From positions 124,001 to 188,000 of the forward strand of contig NZ_JAKRFN010000002.1 in assembly GCF_022348085.1 (NCBI RefSeq): 64,000 nucleotides of DNA. The letters are read 5' to 3'. The notes under the pieces were generated by a model. That model searched no databases and was not told the origin of the DNA. It saw only the letters and a list, made by a program, of their open reading frames with translations. How positions within the stretch are numbered: position 1 is the stretch's first letter; the number at the start of each line of letters is the position of its first letter. Positions 26,422 through 34,984 of the stretch are shown here, piece after piece. Source of the stretch: Mycobacterium sp. PSTR-4-N. GTDB lineage: Bacteria; Actinomycetota; Actinomycetes; Mycobacteriales; Mycobacteriaceae. The position numbers and the translations under genes were made by a program.

Positions 26422-28372
26422 TCACAACATCTTCCCACTGCGAGCAAGTGGTTAACCCATCTAGCGAATGCGCGCGGCGGCACGGCAGGTGCGCGTGCGT
26501 GCCCGACGGCGCGCCGAACTGCGTGCGGTAGAGCTCGGCGTAGCGGCCGCCGCGCGCCAACAACTCCGGATGTGTGCCGCGCTCGACGATCTGTCCGTCT
26601 TCGACGACGAGGATCACATCGGCCGCACGGATCGTCGAGAGACGGTGGGCGATCACCAGCGACGTGCGGCCGGCCAGCGCTTCTGCGAGCGCCTGCTGCA
26701 CCTTGGCCTCGGACTCGGAGTCCAGGGATGCCGTCGCCTCGTCGAGCACCACCACCCGCGGCGCGGCCAGCAGCAGGCGCGCGATGGTCAGGCGCTGACG
26801 CTGACCGCCGGAGAGCCGGTAGCCGCGCTCCCCGACGATCGTGTCGAGACCCTCGGGCATGTCGGCGACCACGGTGTCGAGCCGGGCGCGGCGCAGCGCC
26901 GCCCAGATCTCGTCATCCGTGGCCTCCGGGGCGGCGAGCGCCACGTTGGCGCGGATCGTCTCGTGGAACAGGTGCCCGTCCTGGGTGACCATGCCGACGG
27001 TGTCCTTCAGCGACGCGAAGGTCGCGTCACGCACGTCGATCCCGTTGAGGCGGACGGCCCCGGACGACACGTCGTAGAGCCGGGCCAGCAGCGATGCCGT
27101 CGTCGACTTCCCCGCCCCCGACGAGCCGACGAGCGCGATCATCTGGCCGGGCTCTGCGGTGAACGAGATACCGTGCAGCACCTCGTCGCCGCCACGATCG
27201 TCCAGCTCACTGACGTCTTCGAGCGAGGCCAGCGACACGGTGTCGGCGGCGGGATAGGCGAACCGGACGTCGTCGAACTCGACGGTGACCGGACCGTCGG
27301 GGATCTCGACCGCGTCGGGCCGCTCCTGGATCAGCGGTACCAGGTCGAGCACCTCGAAGACCCGCTCGAAGCTGACCAGTGCGGTGGCGATCTCGACGCG
27401 CGCGTTGGCCAGCGCGGTCAGCGGCGCGTAGAGGCGGGTCAGCAGCAGGGCCAGCGACACGATGGCGCCGGCCTGCAGCGTCCCACCCAGCGCCAGCGCG
27501 CCGCCCAGCCCGTACACCAGCGCGAGTGCCAGCGCCGACATCAGCGTCAGCGAGTTCATGAAGGTCGACTGCAGCATCGCGGTGCGCACCCCGATGTCGC
27601 GCACCCTGCCGGCCCGCACGCCGAACTCGCGGGACTCGGCGTCGGTGTCGCCGAACAGTTTGATCAGCGTCGCTCCCGGCGCAGAGAACCGCTCCGTCAT
27701 CTGCGTGTTCATCGTCGCGTTGTGGCCCGCGGCCTCCCGCGACAGCGTCGCCATCGCCCTACCGATGCGGCGCGCGGGAAGCAGGAACAGCGGCATCAGC
27801 GCCAGCGACACCACGGTCACCTGCCAGGAGATGCTGATCATCACCGCCAGCGTCAACGTCAACGTGACGATGTTCGAGACGACGCCGGACAAGGTGTCGG
27901 AGAACGCGCGCTGCGCGCCCATCACGTCGTTGCCCAGCCGGCTCACCAGCGCACCGGTGCGTGTCCGGGTGAAGAAGGCGACCGGCATGCGCTGCACGTG
28001 ATCGAACACCGCGGTACGCAGATCCAGGATCAGACCCTCGCCGATGTTCGACGACAACCATCGCGTCAGCAACGACACCGCGGCCTCGGCCAGCGCCACG
28101 CCGGCGATCACCACGGCCAGCATCACCACCGTCCCCACGGCGCCCCCGTCGGTGATCTCGTCGACCACGCGGCCCGCGAGCAAGGGCGTCGCCACCGTCA
28201 GCACCGCGCCGAGGACGCTGACCAGCAAGAACCAGCCGAGCATGCGGTGATGCCGCGCAGCGAACCGCCAGATACGCGCCATCAGCGGGCGATCTGCCAA
28301 CCCGTGCAGATCACCGCCCCGGGCGTGCGTCTGCCGGTACAGCGACTGCCGGGCAACTGTTTCCAAGCTCAT
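26414..28372 (-). CDS. ABC exporter half-transporter, canonical (probable homodimer)
   Basis: The 652-residue protein has six helices, then Walker A VGSSGAGKST, signature RLSGGQRQRLT and Walker B VVVLDEATASLD, all canonical, so it can work as a homodimer. The C-terminal 30 residues after AELYRTQFG are unlike the family and contain two Cys and a Trp; they may come from read-through into the junction with the next gene. The ATG at 28372 gives MSLETVARQSLYRQ; a start at 28396 adds eight residues. It is first of the three-gene run and divergent from the potassium channel gene. Confidence 0.85.
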   Translation of the reverse strand: MSLETVARQSLYRQTHARGGDLHGLADRPLMARIWRFAARHHRMLGWFLLVSVLGAVLTVATPLLAGRVVDEITDGGAVGTVVMLAVVIAGVALAEAAVSLLTRWLSSNIGEGLILDLRTAVFDHVQRMPVAFFTRTRTGALVSRLGNDVMGAQRAFSDTLSGVVSNIVTLTLTLAVMISISWQVTVVSLALMPLFLLPARRIGRAMATLSREAAGHNATMNTQMTERFSAPGATLIKLFGDTDAESREFGVRAGRVRDIGVRTAMLQSTFMNSLTLMSALALALVYGLGGALALGGTLQAGAIVSLALLLTRLYAPLTALANARVEIATALVSFERVFEVLDLVPLIQERPDAVEIPDGPVTVEFDDVRFAYPAADTVSLASLEDVSELDDRGGDEVLHGISFTAEPGQMIALVGSSGAGKSTTASLLARLYDVSSGAVRLNGIDVRDATFASLKDTVGMVTQDGHLFHETIRANVALAAPEATDDEIWAALRRARLDTVVADMPEGLDTIVGERGYRLSGGQRQRLTIARLLLAAPRVVVLDEATASLDSESEAKVQQALAEALAGRTSLVIAHRLSTIRAADVILVVEDGQIVERGTHPELLARGGRYAELYRTQFGAPSGTHAHLPCRRAHSLDGLTTCSQWEDVVSG

Positions 28373-28444
28373 CTCATCACCGTAGAACCTCAACATTGGA
28401 TGAGGTCAAAGCCTTCCCGGCAGGTTCAGCTCAGCTCCAACGGG

Positions 28445-28450
28445 TAACTT
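28445..28450 (+). promoter_or_regulatory. -10 box for leaderless potassium channel mRNA
   Basis: TAACTT fits TANNNT and ends 8 bases before the GTG at 28459. No ribosome-binding sequence is visible, so translation from the 5' end of the transcript is plausible. A -35 was not convincing. Confidence 0.4.
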
Positions 28451-28458
28451 CCGATGAC

Positions 28459-29229
28459 GTGACGGAGTCAAGACAGGCAAGACTGCAGAACTGGCAGCGT
28501 CGGACCGAGTTGCCGCTGGCCGGAGTCGCGGTGCTGTTCCTGGCCGCCTACGCCACCAGCGTGTTGGCCCGGCCCCAGGGCGCGATGGCATGGACGCTAG
28601 GCCTGATCACCGCCATCACGTGGTTCGTCTTCGTCGTCGACTACCTGGTCAGGCTGACCCTGGCCGAGAACCGCTGGCGCTGGTTCTACCGGCACCTGTT
28701 CGACCTCGCCATCGTCGTGCTGCCGATGCTGAGACCGCTGCGGCTGCTGCGATTGGTGACTTTGATCGCGGTGCTGCAACGTGCCGTCGGCGACGCCATC
28801 CGCGGGCGTGTCGTGCTCTACACGGTGTCGGGAGCGCTGCTGCTGGTGTTCGTCGCCTCGCTGGCCGTGCTCGACACCGAGAGGGGCCAACCCGGCGCGC
28901 AGATCGAGAACTTCGGCCAGGCCCTGTGGTGGTCGGTGACCACGATCACCACGGTGGGTTACGGCGACCTGACCCCGGTGACGACCACCGGGCGGATCAT
29001 CGCGGTGTTCCTGATGATCGGCGGAATCAGCCTGGTCGGTTCCATCACGGCCACATTGGCGTCGTGGATCGTGCAGCGCGTGTCCGACGAGGACGAAGAG
29101 GGCCGCTCGGTGACGACTGCCCACGTCGACACACTGCTCACCGAGATCGGCGAGCTGCGCGAAGAGGTGCGACGCTTGCGCAGCGAAACCAGCGAGATCA
29201 ACCGCCAGGCTGCCGCGTCGGCCCGGTAA
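28459..29229 (+). CDS. Voltage-gated-type potassium channel
   Basis: The 256-residue protein has the selectivity filter TTVGYGD at residues 164-170. Before it are several membrane segments, including an Arg-rich segment (MLRPLRLLRLVTLIAVLQR, about 90-108) that resembles a voltage-sensing S4 helix with Arg at every third position. After the final pore helix comes a charged C-terminus (EIGELREEVRRLRSE) that forms a likely coiled coil for tetramer assembly. The start chosen is GTG 28459; a TTG at 28396 would add 21 residues that do not look like the family. prrA follows after 48 bases. Confidence 0.85.
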   Translation: MTESRQARLQNWQRRTELPLAGVAVLFLAAYATSVLARPQGAMAWTLGLITAITWFVFVVDYLVRLTLAENRWRWFYRHLFDLAIVVLPMLRPLRLLRLVTLIAVLQRAVGDAIRGRVVLYTVSGALLLVFVASLAVLDTERGQPGAQIENFGQALWWSVTTITTVGYGDLTPVTTTGRIIAVFLMIGGISLVGSITATLASWIVQRVSDEDEEGRSVTTAHVDTLLTEIGELREEVRRLRSETSEINRQAAASAR

Positions 29230-29277
29230 CGGGCAGGTTCCCGCAGCCTGGACCTCTCGTCAGGCAAGATTGCGGGC

Positions 29278-29979
29278 ATGGACAGTGCAGTGGGTTCGCC
29301 CCGGGTGCTCGTGGTCGATGACGATCCCGACGTGCTGGCCTCGCTGGAGCGCGGCCTGCGTCTGTCCGGGTTCGACGTGTTCACCGCCGTCGACGGTGCC
29401 GAGGCGCTGCGCAGCGCCACCGAGACGCGACCGGACGCCATCGTGCTCGACATCAACATGCCGGTCCTCGACGGTGTGTCGGTCGTGACCGCGCTGCGTG
29501 CGATGGACAACGACGTGCCGGTCTGTGTGCTCTCGGCCCGCTCCTCCGTCGACGACCGGGTCGCGGGTCTCGAGGCCGGCGCCGACGACTATTTGGTCAA
29601 GCCGTTCGTGCTCGCCGAGCTGGTCGCCCGGGTCAAGGCGCTGCTGCGCCGGCGCGGGTCCACCGCGACGTTCTCGTCGGAGACCATCGCCGTCGGCCCG
29701 CTCGAGGTCGACATCCCCGGCCGGCGCGCCCGCGTCGACGGGGTCGACGTCGACCTCACCAAACGCGAATTCGACCTGCTGGCCGTGCTCGCCGAACACA
29801 AGACCGCCGTGCTGTCGCGGGCGCAGCTCCTCGAGTTGGTGTGGGGTTACGACTTCGCGGCCGACACCAACGTCGTCGACGTGTTCATCGGCTACCTGCG
29901 CCGCAAGCTGGAGGCCAACGGCGCACCGCGCCTGCTGCACACCGTGCGCGGTGTCGGTTTCGTGCTGCGACAGCAGTAG
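29278..29979 (+). CDS. prrA: PrrA response regulator, OmpR family
   Basis: The 233-residue protein has a receiver domain with the acidic pocket at Asp14-Asp16, the phosphoacceptor Asp58 in VLDINMP and Lys in LVKPF. A C-terminal winged helix follows ([14 protein letters not shown], then [14 protein letters not shown]). It is nearly identical to M. tuberculosis PrrA as I recall it. CAAGAT at 29265-29270 lies seven bases before the ATG and may be a -10 for leaderless expression. prrB follows after 13 bases. In M. tuberculosis PrrAB is essential and controls respiration and early intracellular adaptation. Confidence 0.96.
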   Translation: MDSAVGSPRVLVVDDDPDVLASLERGLRLSGFDVFTAVDGAEALRSATETRPDAIVLDINMPVLDGVSVVTALRAMDNDVPVCVLSARSSVDDRVAGLEAGADDYLVKPFVLAELVARVKALLRRRGSTATFSSETIAVGPLEVDIPGRRARVDGVDVDLTKREFDLLAVLAEHKTAVLSRAQLLELVWGYDFAADTNVVDVFIGYLRRKLEANGAPRLLHTVRGVGFVLRQQ

Positions 29980-29992
29980 CGGGCAACCCGTC

Positions 29993-31333
29993 ATGATCGT
30001 GGTGTCGCGCATCTTCCGACGCACGCCGTCGCTGCGCACCCGCGTGGCATTCGCCACCGCGATCGCCGCGGCCATCGTCGTCGGCATCGTCGGTACGGTC
30101 GTCTGGGTCGGCATCACCCAGGACCGCAAGGAGCGCCTCGACCGTCGGCTCGACGAAGCCGCCGGCTTCGCGATCCCGTTCCTGCCGCGCGGCCTGGACG
30201 AGATCCCGCCGTCGCCCAACGACCAGGACGCCGTCATCACCGTCCGGCGCGCCGACGGCCAGGTGACCTCGAACTCCGTCGTACTGCCCGAACTGCCACC
30301 CGGCTACGCCGACACCACGGTCGACGGGGTGCGCTACCGGGTGCGCACCGTCGAGCTGTCCACGCCCGAGCCGATGTCGGTGGCCGTCGGCGCCACCTAC
30401 GACGCGACGATCACCGACACCAACAACCTGCACCGGCGGGTGTTGATCATCTGCACGATGGCGGTGGGCGCGGCGACGTTCGGCGGGTGGCTGCTCGCGG
30501 CGTTCGCGGTGCGGCCGTTCAAGCGGCTGGCTCAGCAGACCCGCCAGATCGAGGCGGGTGACGAAGCGCCCGACATCGACATCCGCGGCGCCACCGAGGC
30601 CGTCGAGATCGCGGACGCCATCAAGGGTCTCGTCGGCCGCGTATGGGAAGAACAGGGCCGCACCAAGGCGGCGTTGGCCTCGGCCCGCGACTTCGCGTCG
30701 GTCTCGGCCCACGAACTGCGGACCCCGCTGACCGCGATGCGGACCAACCTGGAAGTGCTCGCGACGCTCGACCTCGCCGAGGAACAGCGCAAGGAGGTCG
30801 TCGGCGACGTCATCCGCACCCAGACCCGGATCGAGGCCACGCTCGGCGCGCTGGAGCGGCTGGCGCAAGGAGAATTGTCCACCGAGGACGACCATGTGCC
30901 CGTCGACATCACCGAACTCCTGGACCGGGCCGCGCACGACGCGATGCGGGTGTATCCCGATCTGGAGGTGTCGCTGGTGCCTGCGCCGACGGTGATCATC
31001 GTCGGGTTGCCCGCAGGCTTGCGGCTGGCGGTCGACAACGCGATCGCCAATGCGGTCAAGCACGGCGGCGCGACCCGCGTGCAGCTGTCCGCGGTCAGCT
31101 CGCGAGCGGGAGTGGAGATCGCGATCGACGACGACGGCGTCGGCGTGCCCGAGGAGGAGCGCACGGTGGTGTTCGAGCGGTTCTCCCGGGGCTCGACGGC
31201 GTCGCACTCCGGCTCAGGCCTCGGGTTGGCGCTGGTGGCTCAGCAGGCCGACTTGCACGGCGGCACAGCGGCATTGGAGGCGAGCCCGCTGGGCGGGGCG
31301 CGCCTGCTGCTGCGGCTGCCGGGGCCGAGCTAG
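29993..31333 (+). CDS. prrB: PrrB sensor histidine kinase
   Basis: The ATG at 29993 gives 446 residues, the same length as M. tuberculosis PrrB. It has a membrane helix at about 19-42, an extracytoplasmic sensor region to about 148, a second helix at 150-173, a HAMP domain, the H-box with His240 in SAHELRTPL, and N, G1 and G2 boxes (DNAIANAVKH, DDDGVGV, GSGLGLALV). It autophosphorylates and passes phosphate to PrrA Asp58. It ends seven bases before the stop of the convergent FKBP gene. Confidence 0.96.
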   Translation: MIVVSRIFRRTPSLRTRVAFATAIAAAIVVGIVGTVVWVGITQDRKERLDRRLDEAAGFAIPFLPRGLDEIPPSPNDQDAVITVRRADGQVTSNSVVLPELPPGYADTTVDGVRYRVRTVELSTPEPMSVAVGATYDATITDTNNLHRRVLIICTMAVGAATFGGWLLAAFAVRPFKRLAQQTRQIEAGDEAPDIDIRGATEAVEIADAIKGLVGRVWEEQGRTKAALASARDFASVSAHELRTPLTAMRTNLEVLATLDLAEEQRKEVVGDVIRTQTRIEATLGALERLAQGELSTEDDHVPVDITELLDRAAHDAMRVYPDLEVSLVPAPTVIIVGLPAGLRLAVDNAIANAVKHGGATRVQLSAVSSRAGVEIAIDDDGVGVPEEERTVVFERFSRGSTASHSGSGLGLALVAQQADLHGGTAALEASPLGGARLLLRLPGPS

Positions 31334-31340
31334 TTTTCGG

Positions 31341-31703
31341 CTAGCGCGTGCCGAGCAGGTCGATGACGAAGATGAGGGTCTTGCCCGACAGGCGGTGTCC
31401 GCCGCCGGCCGGACCGTAGGCCTGCTCCGGCGGGATCGTCAGCTTGCGCCGGCCGCCGACCTTCATCCCCGGGATGCCGTCCTGCCAGCCCTGGATCAAT
31501 CCGCGCAACGGGAACTCGATCGACTCACCACGGTTCCAGGAGCTGTCGAACTCCTCGCCGGTGTCGTACTCGACGCCCAGGTAGTGCACTTCCACGTTCG
31601 CACCCGGGACCGCTTCGGGGCCGTCGCCGACGACGATGTCTTCGATCACCAACTCGGTGGGTGCCGGGCCGTCGGGGAAATCGATCTCGGGTTTGGTCGC
31701 CAT
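31341..31703 (-). CDS. FKBP-type peptidyl-prolyl isomerase
   Basis: The 120-residue protein is a single FKBP domain: EVHYLGVEYDTGEEFDSSW, EFPLRGLIQGWQDGIPGMKVGGRRKLTIPPEQAYG and LIFVIDLLG. All aromatic residues of the usual active pocket (Tyr, Phe, Asp, Trp, Tyr) can be seen. No signal peptide is present, so it acts in the cytosol, catalysing cis-trans proline isomerisation during protein folding. It lies between prrB (convergent) and an SDR gene on the same strand, nine bases apart, and may share that transcript. Confidence 0.92.
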   Translation of the reverse strand: MATKPEIDFPDGPAPTELVIEDIVVGDGPEAVPGANVEVHYLGVEYDTGEEFDSSWNRGESIEFPLRGLIQGWQDGIPGMKVGGRRKLTIPPEQAYGPAGGGHRLSGKTLIFVIDLLGTR

Positions 31704-31712
31704 CCGCCCACC

Positions 31713-32450
31713 CTAGCCCGGCGACCTGACCTCCTCGGGCTGCAGCCACTCGGTGGGCCGCAGCAGCACCACCTCCGGCAGGATGCACGCCGCCGACAAC
31801 CGTGTCGTCATCCGCACGACCTCCGCCACGTCGCGCGGCGTGATCATCGTCGACGCCTCGATGGCGCTGCGGTAGACGTCGGCCATCGCCGTGTCGACCA
31901 GGCCCGGGCAGATCGCGGTGGCCTTGATGCCCGAGGTAGCGAGCTCGTCGTGCAGCGACTCGGTGAACCCCACGACGGCGGCCTTGGTCGCCGAATACGA
32001 CGACAGCGTGGCCTCGCCGCGCTTGCCCGCATTGGACGCCGTGTTCACGATCTGCGCCTGTTTGCGCTGGCGCACAGCCTCTTTCAGCAGCGGTTGGCAC
32101 TTCGCGGTCAGCAGCACGACGGCGCGGATGTTGACGGCCAGTTGCGCGTCGAGGAAGTCCGCGGTGATGTCGGCGACGGCCCGGTTCCCGGCGATCCCCG
32201 CGTTGTTCACCAGCAGGTCCAGTGACCCGTGCCGCTCGGTATGGAATGCGACCACCTCGTCGAGGAAGGAGTCCTCGGCCAGCGATCCGGCGATCGTGTG
32301 GACGGCCGACCCGCCGAGCGACGCGGCCACCGCGGCCAGCTTCGCCGGGTCGCGGCCCACCAGGGTCAGGGCATATCCCTCCTCGTGCAGGGCCGCCGCG
32401 ATCGCCGCTCCGATACCGCCCGACGCCCCCGTCACCAGGGCACTACGCAT
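31713..32450 (-). CDS. Short-chain dehydrogenase/reductase
   Basis: The 245-residue enzyme has the Rossmann motif TGASGGIG at residues 7-14, NNAGIAG, the catalytic Ser-Tyr-Lys in NTASNAG and YSATK, and the classical SDR length. NADPH or NADH preference is not clear. The ATG at 32450 gives MRSALVTGASGG; a GTG six bases upstream is also possible. It is divergent from the DUF2630 gene across 43 bases. The substrate cannot be predicted. Confidence 0.87.
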   Translation of the reverse strand: MRSALVTGASGGIGAAIAAALHEEGYALTLVGRDPAKLAAVAASLGGSAVHTIAGSLAEDSFLDEVVAFHTERHGSLDLLVNNAGIAGNRAVADITADFLDAQLAVNIRAVVLLTAKCQPLLKEAVRQRKQAQIVNTASNAGKRGEATLSSYSATKAAVVGFTESLHDELATSGIKATAICPGLVDTAMADVYRSAIEASTMITPRDVAEVVRMTTRLSAACILPEVVLLRPTEWLQPEEVRSPG

Positions 32451-32493
32451 GGTCACCGGTTCATTAGATCGCGCCGGGGGGCAGACTGTAGGC

Positions 32494-32742
32494 GTGGCCA
32501 ACGACGAAGACATCCTTGCCCAGGTGAATCAGCTCGTCGCGGAGGAGAAAGACCTCCGCTCCAAGCTGCAGCACCATGAGATCGACGAGTCCGAAGAGCA
32601 CCAGCGGTTACGCGCGGTGGAGGTCCAACTCGACCAGTGCTGGGACCTGCTGCGCCAGCGGCGAGCCCTCCGCGAGACCGGCGGCGACCCGACCGCAGCG
32701 CAGGTGCGTCCGGCCGACGAGGTCGAGGGCTACCTGAACTGA
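32494..32742 (+). CDS. DUF2630-family small protein (Rv0898c-type)
   Basis: This 82-residue protein is helical and charged throughout (EDILAQVNQLVAEEKDLRSKLQHHEID, then EEHQRLRAVEVQLDQCWDLLRQRRALRE) and matches the DUF2630 family, conserved in mycobacteria as Rv0898c. The helices have coiled-coil spacing. Function is unknown. It starts at a GTG at 32494, and the FAD oxidoreductase follows with an overlap at its stop, the same order as Rv0898c-Rv0897c in M. tuberculosis. Confidence 0.82.
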   Translation: MANDEDILAQVNQLVAEEKDLRSKLQHHEIDESEEHQRLRAVEVQLDQCWDLLRQRRALRETGGDPTAAQVRPADEVEGYLN

Positions 32743-34307
32743 GCAGCGCCACGGACCCCCGCGCCGACGTCGTCATCGTCGGCGGCGGGCACAACGGCCT
32801 GGTGGCGGCCGGTTACCTCGCCCGGGCCGGTCGCCGCGTGCGTCTCCTGGAACGTCTCGACCACGTCGGCGGCGCCGCGGTGTCGGCGTACGCGTTCGAC
32901 GGCGTCGACGCGCGACTGTCGCGGTACTCCTATCTGGTGAGCTTGCTGCCGCAGCGCATCATCGACGACCTCGGGGTGCGTGTCCGCCTCGTGCGGCGGC
33001 GCTGGTCGTCCTACACACCGGACCCGGCGTCGGGCGGCCGCACCGGACTGCTGGTCGGCCCGGCCTCGACGTTCGGCGCGGTGGGCGCCGCCGACGACGA
33101 GGCGGGCTTCGACGCCTTCTACCGGCGCTGCAACAGCCTGACGTCACGGGTGTGGCCGACGCTGACGGAGCCGTTGCGAACCCGTTCGGATCTGCGCCGG
33201 CACGTCGTGAGTGTCGCCGGAGCCGATGCGGAATGGGCCTGGCGTGCTGTTGTCGAGGAGCCGGTCGGTGCGGCGATCACCTCGGCGGTGCGCCACGATC
33301 TGGTCCGCGGGGTGATGGCCACCGACGCGCTGATCGGAACCTTCGCCGCGCTCGAGGATCCGGCGCTGCAGCAGAACGTGTGCTTCCTGTATCACCTGAT
33401 CGGCGGCGGCACCGGGGACTGGGATGTGCCGGTCGGCGGGATGGGCGCGGTCAGCGGAGCGCTCGCCGCGGCAGCTGCGGGTTTCGGCGCCGAGATCCTG
33501 ACCGGAGCGGAGGTCGAGTCGATCACGCCCGACGGCGAGGTGCGCTACCGCCACGGTGGTACGCAACATCTCGTCGCCGCCGACCACGTCCTGGCCAATG
33601 TCACACCGGCCGTGCTGGCCCGACTGCTCGGCGAAGCCGCACCCGACGTCGCACCCGGTGCGCAGGTGAAGGTGAACCTGATGCTGCGGCGGCTCCCCCG
33701 TCTGCGTGACGACAGCGTCACCGTCGAGCAGGCCTTCGGCGGCACCTTCCACATCAACGAGACCTACAGCCAACTCGATTCGGCGTACCGGCAAGCTTTC
33801 GACGGCGTCGTGCCCGAACCTCTCCCGTGTGAGATCTACTGCCATTCGCTGGCGGACCCGACGATCCTGTCGGATGAGCTGCGCGCCTCGGGAGCGCAGA
33901 CGCTGACGGTCTTCGGGCTGCACACACCTCACCACCTGATGACCACCGGCACTCCGGAGCGCCTTCGCGACACGCTGACGTCGGCGGTGCTGACATCACT
34001 GAATTCGGTTCTCGCCGAACCGATTCACGATGTCCTGATGGAGGACGCCGCGGGCCGGCTGTGCATCGAGACCAAGACGACAGCGGACCTCGACGATGCG
34101 TTGGGCATGACCAACGGCCACATCTTCCACGGTGCGTTGTCGTGGCCCTTCGCCGAGGACGACGACGAGTTGTCTACGCCGGCGCAACGCTGGGGGGTAG
34201 CCACCGCGCACGAGCGAATCCTGCTGTGCGGGTCGGGATCTCGCCGCGGTGGCGCCGTCTCGGGCATCGGGGGGCACAACGCGGCGATGGCGGTACTGGG
34301 CCGCTAG
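32739..34307 (+). CDS. FAD-dependent oxidoreductase, phytoene-desaturase-like (Rv0897c-type)
   Basis: The 522-residue protein has the dinucleotide-binding motif VVIVGGGHNGLVAAGYLARAG near its N-terminus and a C-terminal FAD motif region GSGSRRGGAVSGIGGHNAAMA, as in the carotenoid isomerase/desaturase-type family. No ATG, GTG or TTG lies suitably near the start of the conserved region in this frame; the best start is CTG at 32739, overlapping the DUF2630 stop as CTGA and giving SSATDPRADVVIVGGG. A GTG at 32637 would add 34 residues of non-conserved, Arg-rich sequence. The substrate is unknown. Confidence 0.83.
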   Translation: MSSATDPRADVVIVGGGHNGLVAAGYLARAGRRVRLLERLDHVGGAAVSAYAFDGVDARLSRYSYLVSLLPQRIIDDLGVRVRLVRRRWSSYTPDPASGGRTGLLVGPASTFGAVGAADDEAGFDAFYRRCNSLTSRVWPTLTEPLRTRSDLRRHVVSVAGADAEWAWRAVVEEPVGAAITSAVRHDLVRGVMATDALIGTFAALEDPALQQNVCFLYHLIGGGTGDWDVPVGGMGAVSGALAAAAAGFGAEILTGAEVESITPDGEVRYRHGGTQHLVAADHVLANVTPAVLARLLGEAAPDVAPGAQVKVNLMLRRLPRLRDDSVTVEQAFGGTFHINETYSQLDSAYRQAFDGVVPEPLPCEIYCHSLADPTILSDELRASGAQTLTVFGLHTPHHLMTTGTPERLRDTLTSAVLTSLNSVLAEPIHDVLMEDAAGRLCIETKTTADLDDALGMTNGHIFHGALSWPFAEDDDELSTPAQRWGVATAHERILLCGSGSRRGGAVSGIGGHNAAMAVLGR

Positions 34308-34564
34308 CTGGCTGATCCGGGTTCGTAGGGCTGGTGCCACCACCGCTGGGCGCGTTCGCCCGTGGCGCCGGGGCACGGTGCGACGTCGGGCGGTGGCTGA
34401 GTCGGGGTGCGGGCCAGCGACGCGGAGGTCAGGGCGCGGCCGGCGGCGTCGGTGACCACGAGCTGGTCGGCGGGCCCGGTGATCGTGATCAGGCCGCGGT
34501 GATGGGCCCGATGGTGATACGGACACACCAGCGCGGATGAAAACGGCTCTGGGGATAGACCACC
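34304..34564 (-). pseudogene. Remnant of 13E12-type HNH endonuclease (DUF222 family)
   Basis: The 86-codon stretch encodes CPYHHRAHHRGLITITGPAD and ends PPPDVAPCPGATGERAQRWWHQPYEP, which is the C-terminal HNH and tail region of the 13E12 repeat proteins that are abundant in mycobacteria. The N-terminal DUF222 domain and most of the HNH motif are absent. It is in the same frame as the MarR gene and separated from it by the MarR stop codon only. It appears to be a decayed relic. Confidence 0.72.
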
Positions 34565-34984
34565 TCAGCGGCCCGCGAGCTTGTCCAACAGCGACCGCAG
34601 TGTCGCCAGATCGTCGGCGCCGAGATCGGTCAGCATCGGCGGTGCCGGGTCACGGACGTCGTCGATGGTGCGCACCAGCTCGCGCCCCGCATCGGTCAGC
34701 GACACCACCTTGCAGCGCCTGTTCTGCGGGTTGACCTCGCGGACCACGAGTCCACGCTCCTCCAGGTCGTTGATCGCGACCGTCGCGGCGGGTGCGTCGA
34801 TGGTCGCTGCCGCGGCGATGTCCTTCACCGTCATCGGAGCCCGGCGCAGACGCATCAGGATGCGTACCCGGCTGAACGGCAGCCCCGAGCGGTCCACCAC
34901 GAGACGCTTCCATCCGTCGAGGTTGTCCATGACGAGGGCGGACATGTCGCGCCACACCGCGTCGGCCATCGACTCACCGGACAT
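34565..34984 (-). CDS. MarR-family transcriptional regulator
   Basis: The 139-residue protein has the MarR winged helix: RILMRLRRAPMTVKDIAAAATIDAPAATVAINDLEERGLVVREVNPQNRRCKVVSLTDAG. It overlaps the end of the MFS gene by 11 bases if the ATG at 34984 is used; the ATG at 34969, four bases after that stop with GGTGAG upstream, is an alternative. Its place directly after a DHA2-type efflux pump, in the same direction, suggests it represses the pump operon. A palindrome over the pump's start (36417-36445) is a candidate operator. Confidence 0.85.
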   Translation of the reverse strand: MSGESMADAVWRDMSALVMDNLDGWKRLVVDRSGLPFSRVRILMRLRRAPMTVKDIAAAATIDAPAATVAINDLEERGLVVREVNPQNRRCKVVSLTDAGRELVRTIDDVRDPAPPMLTDLGADDLATLRSLLDKLAGR

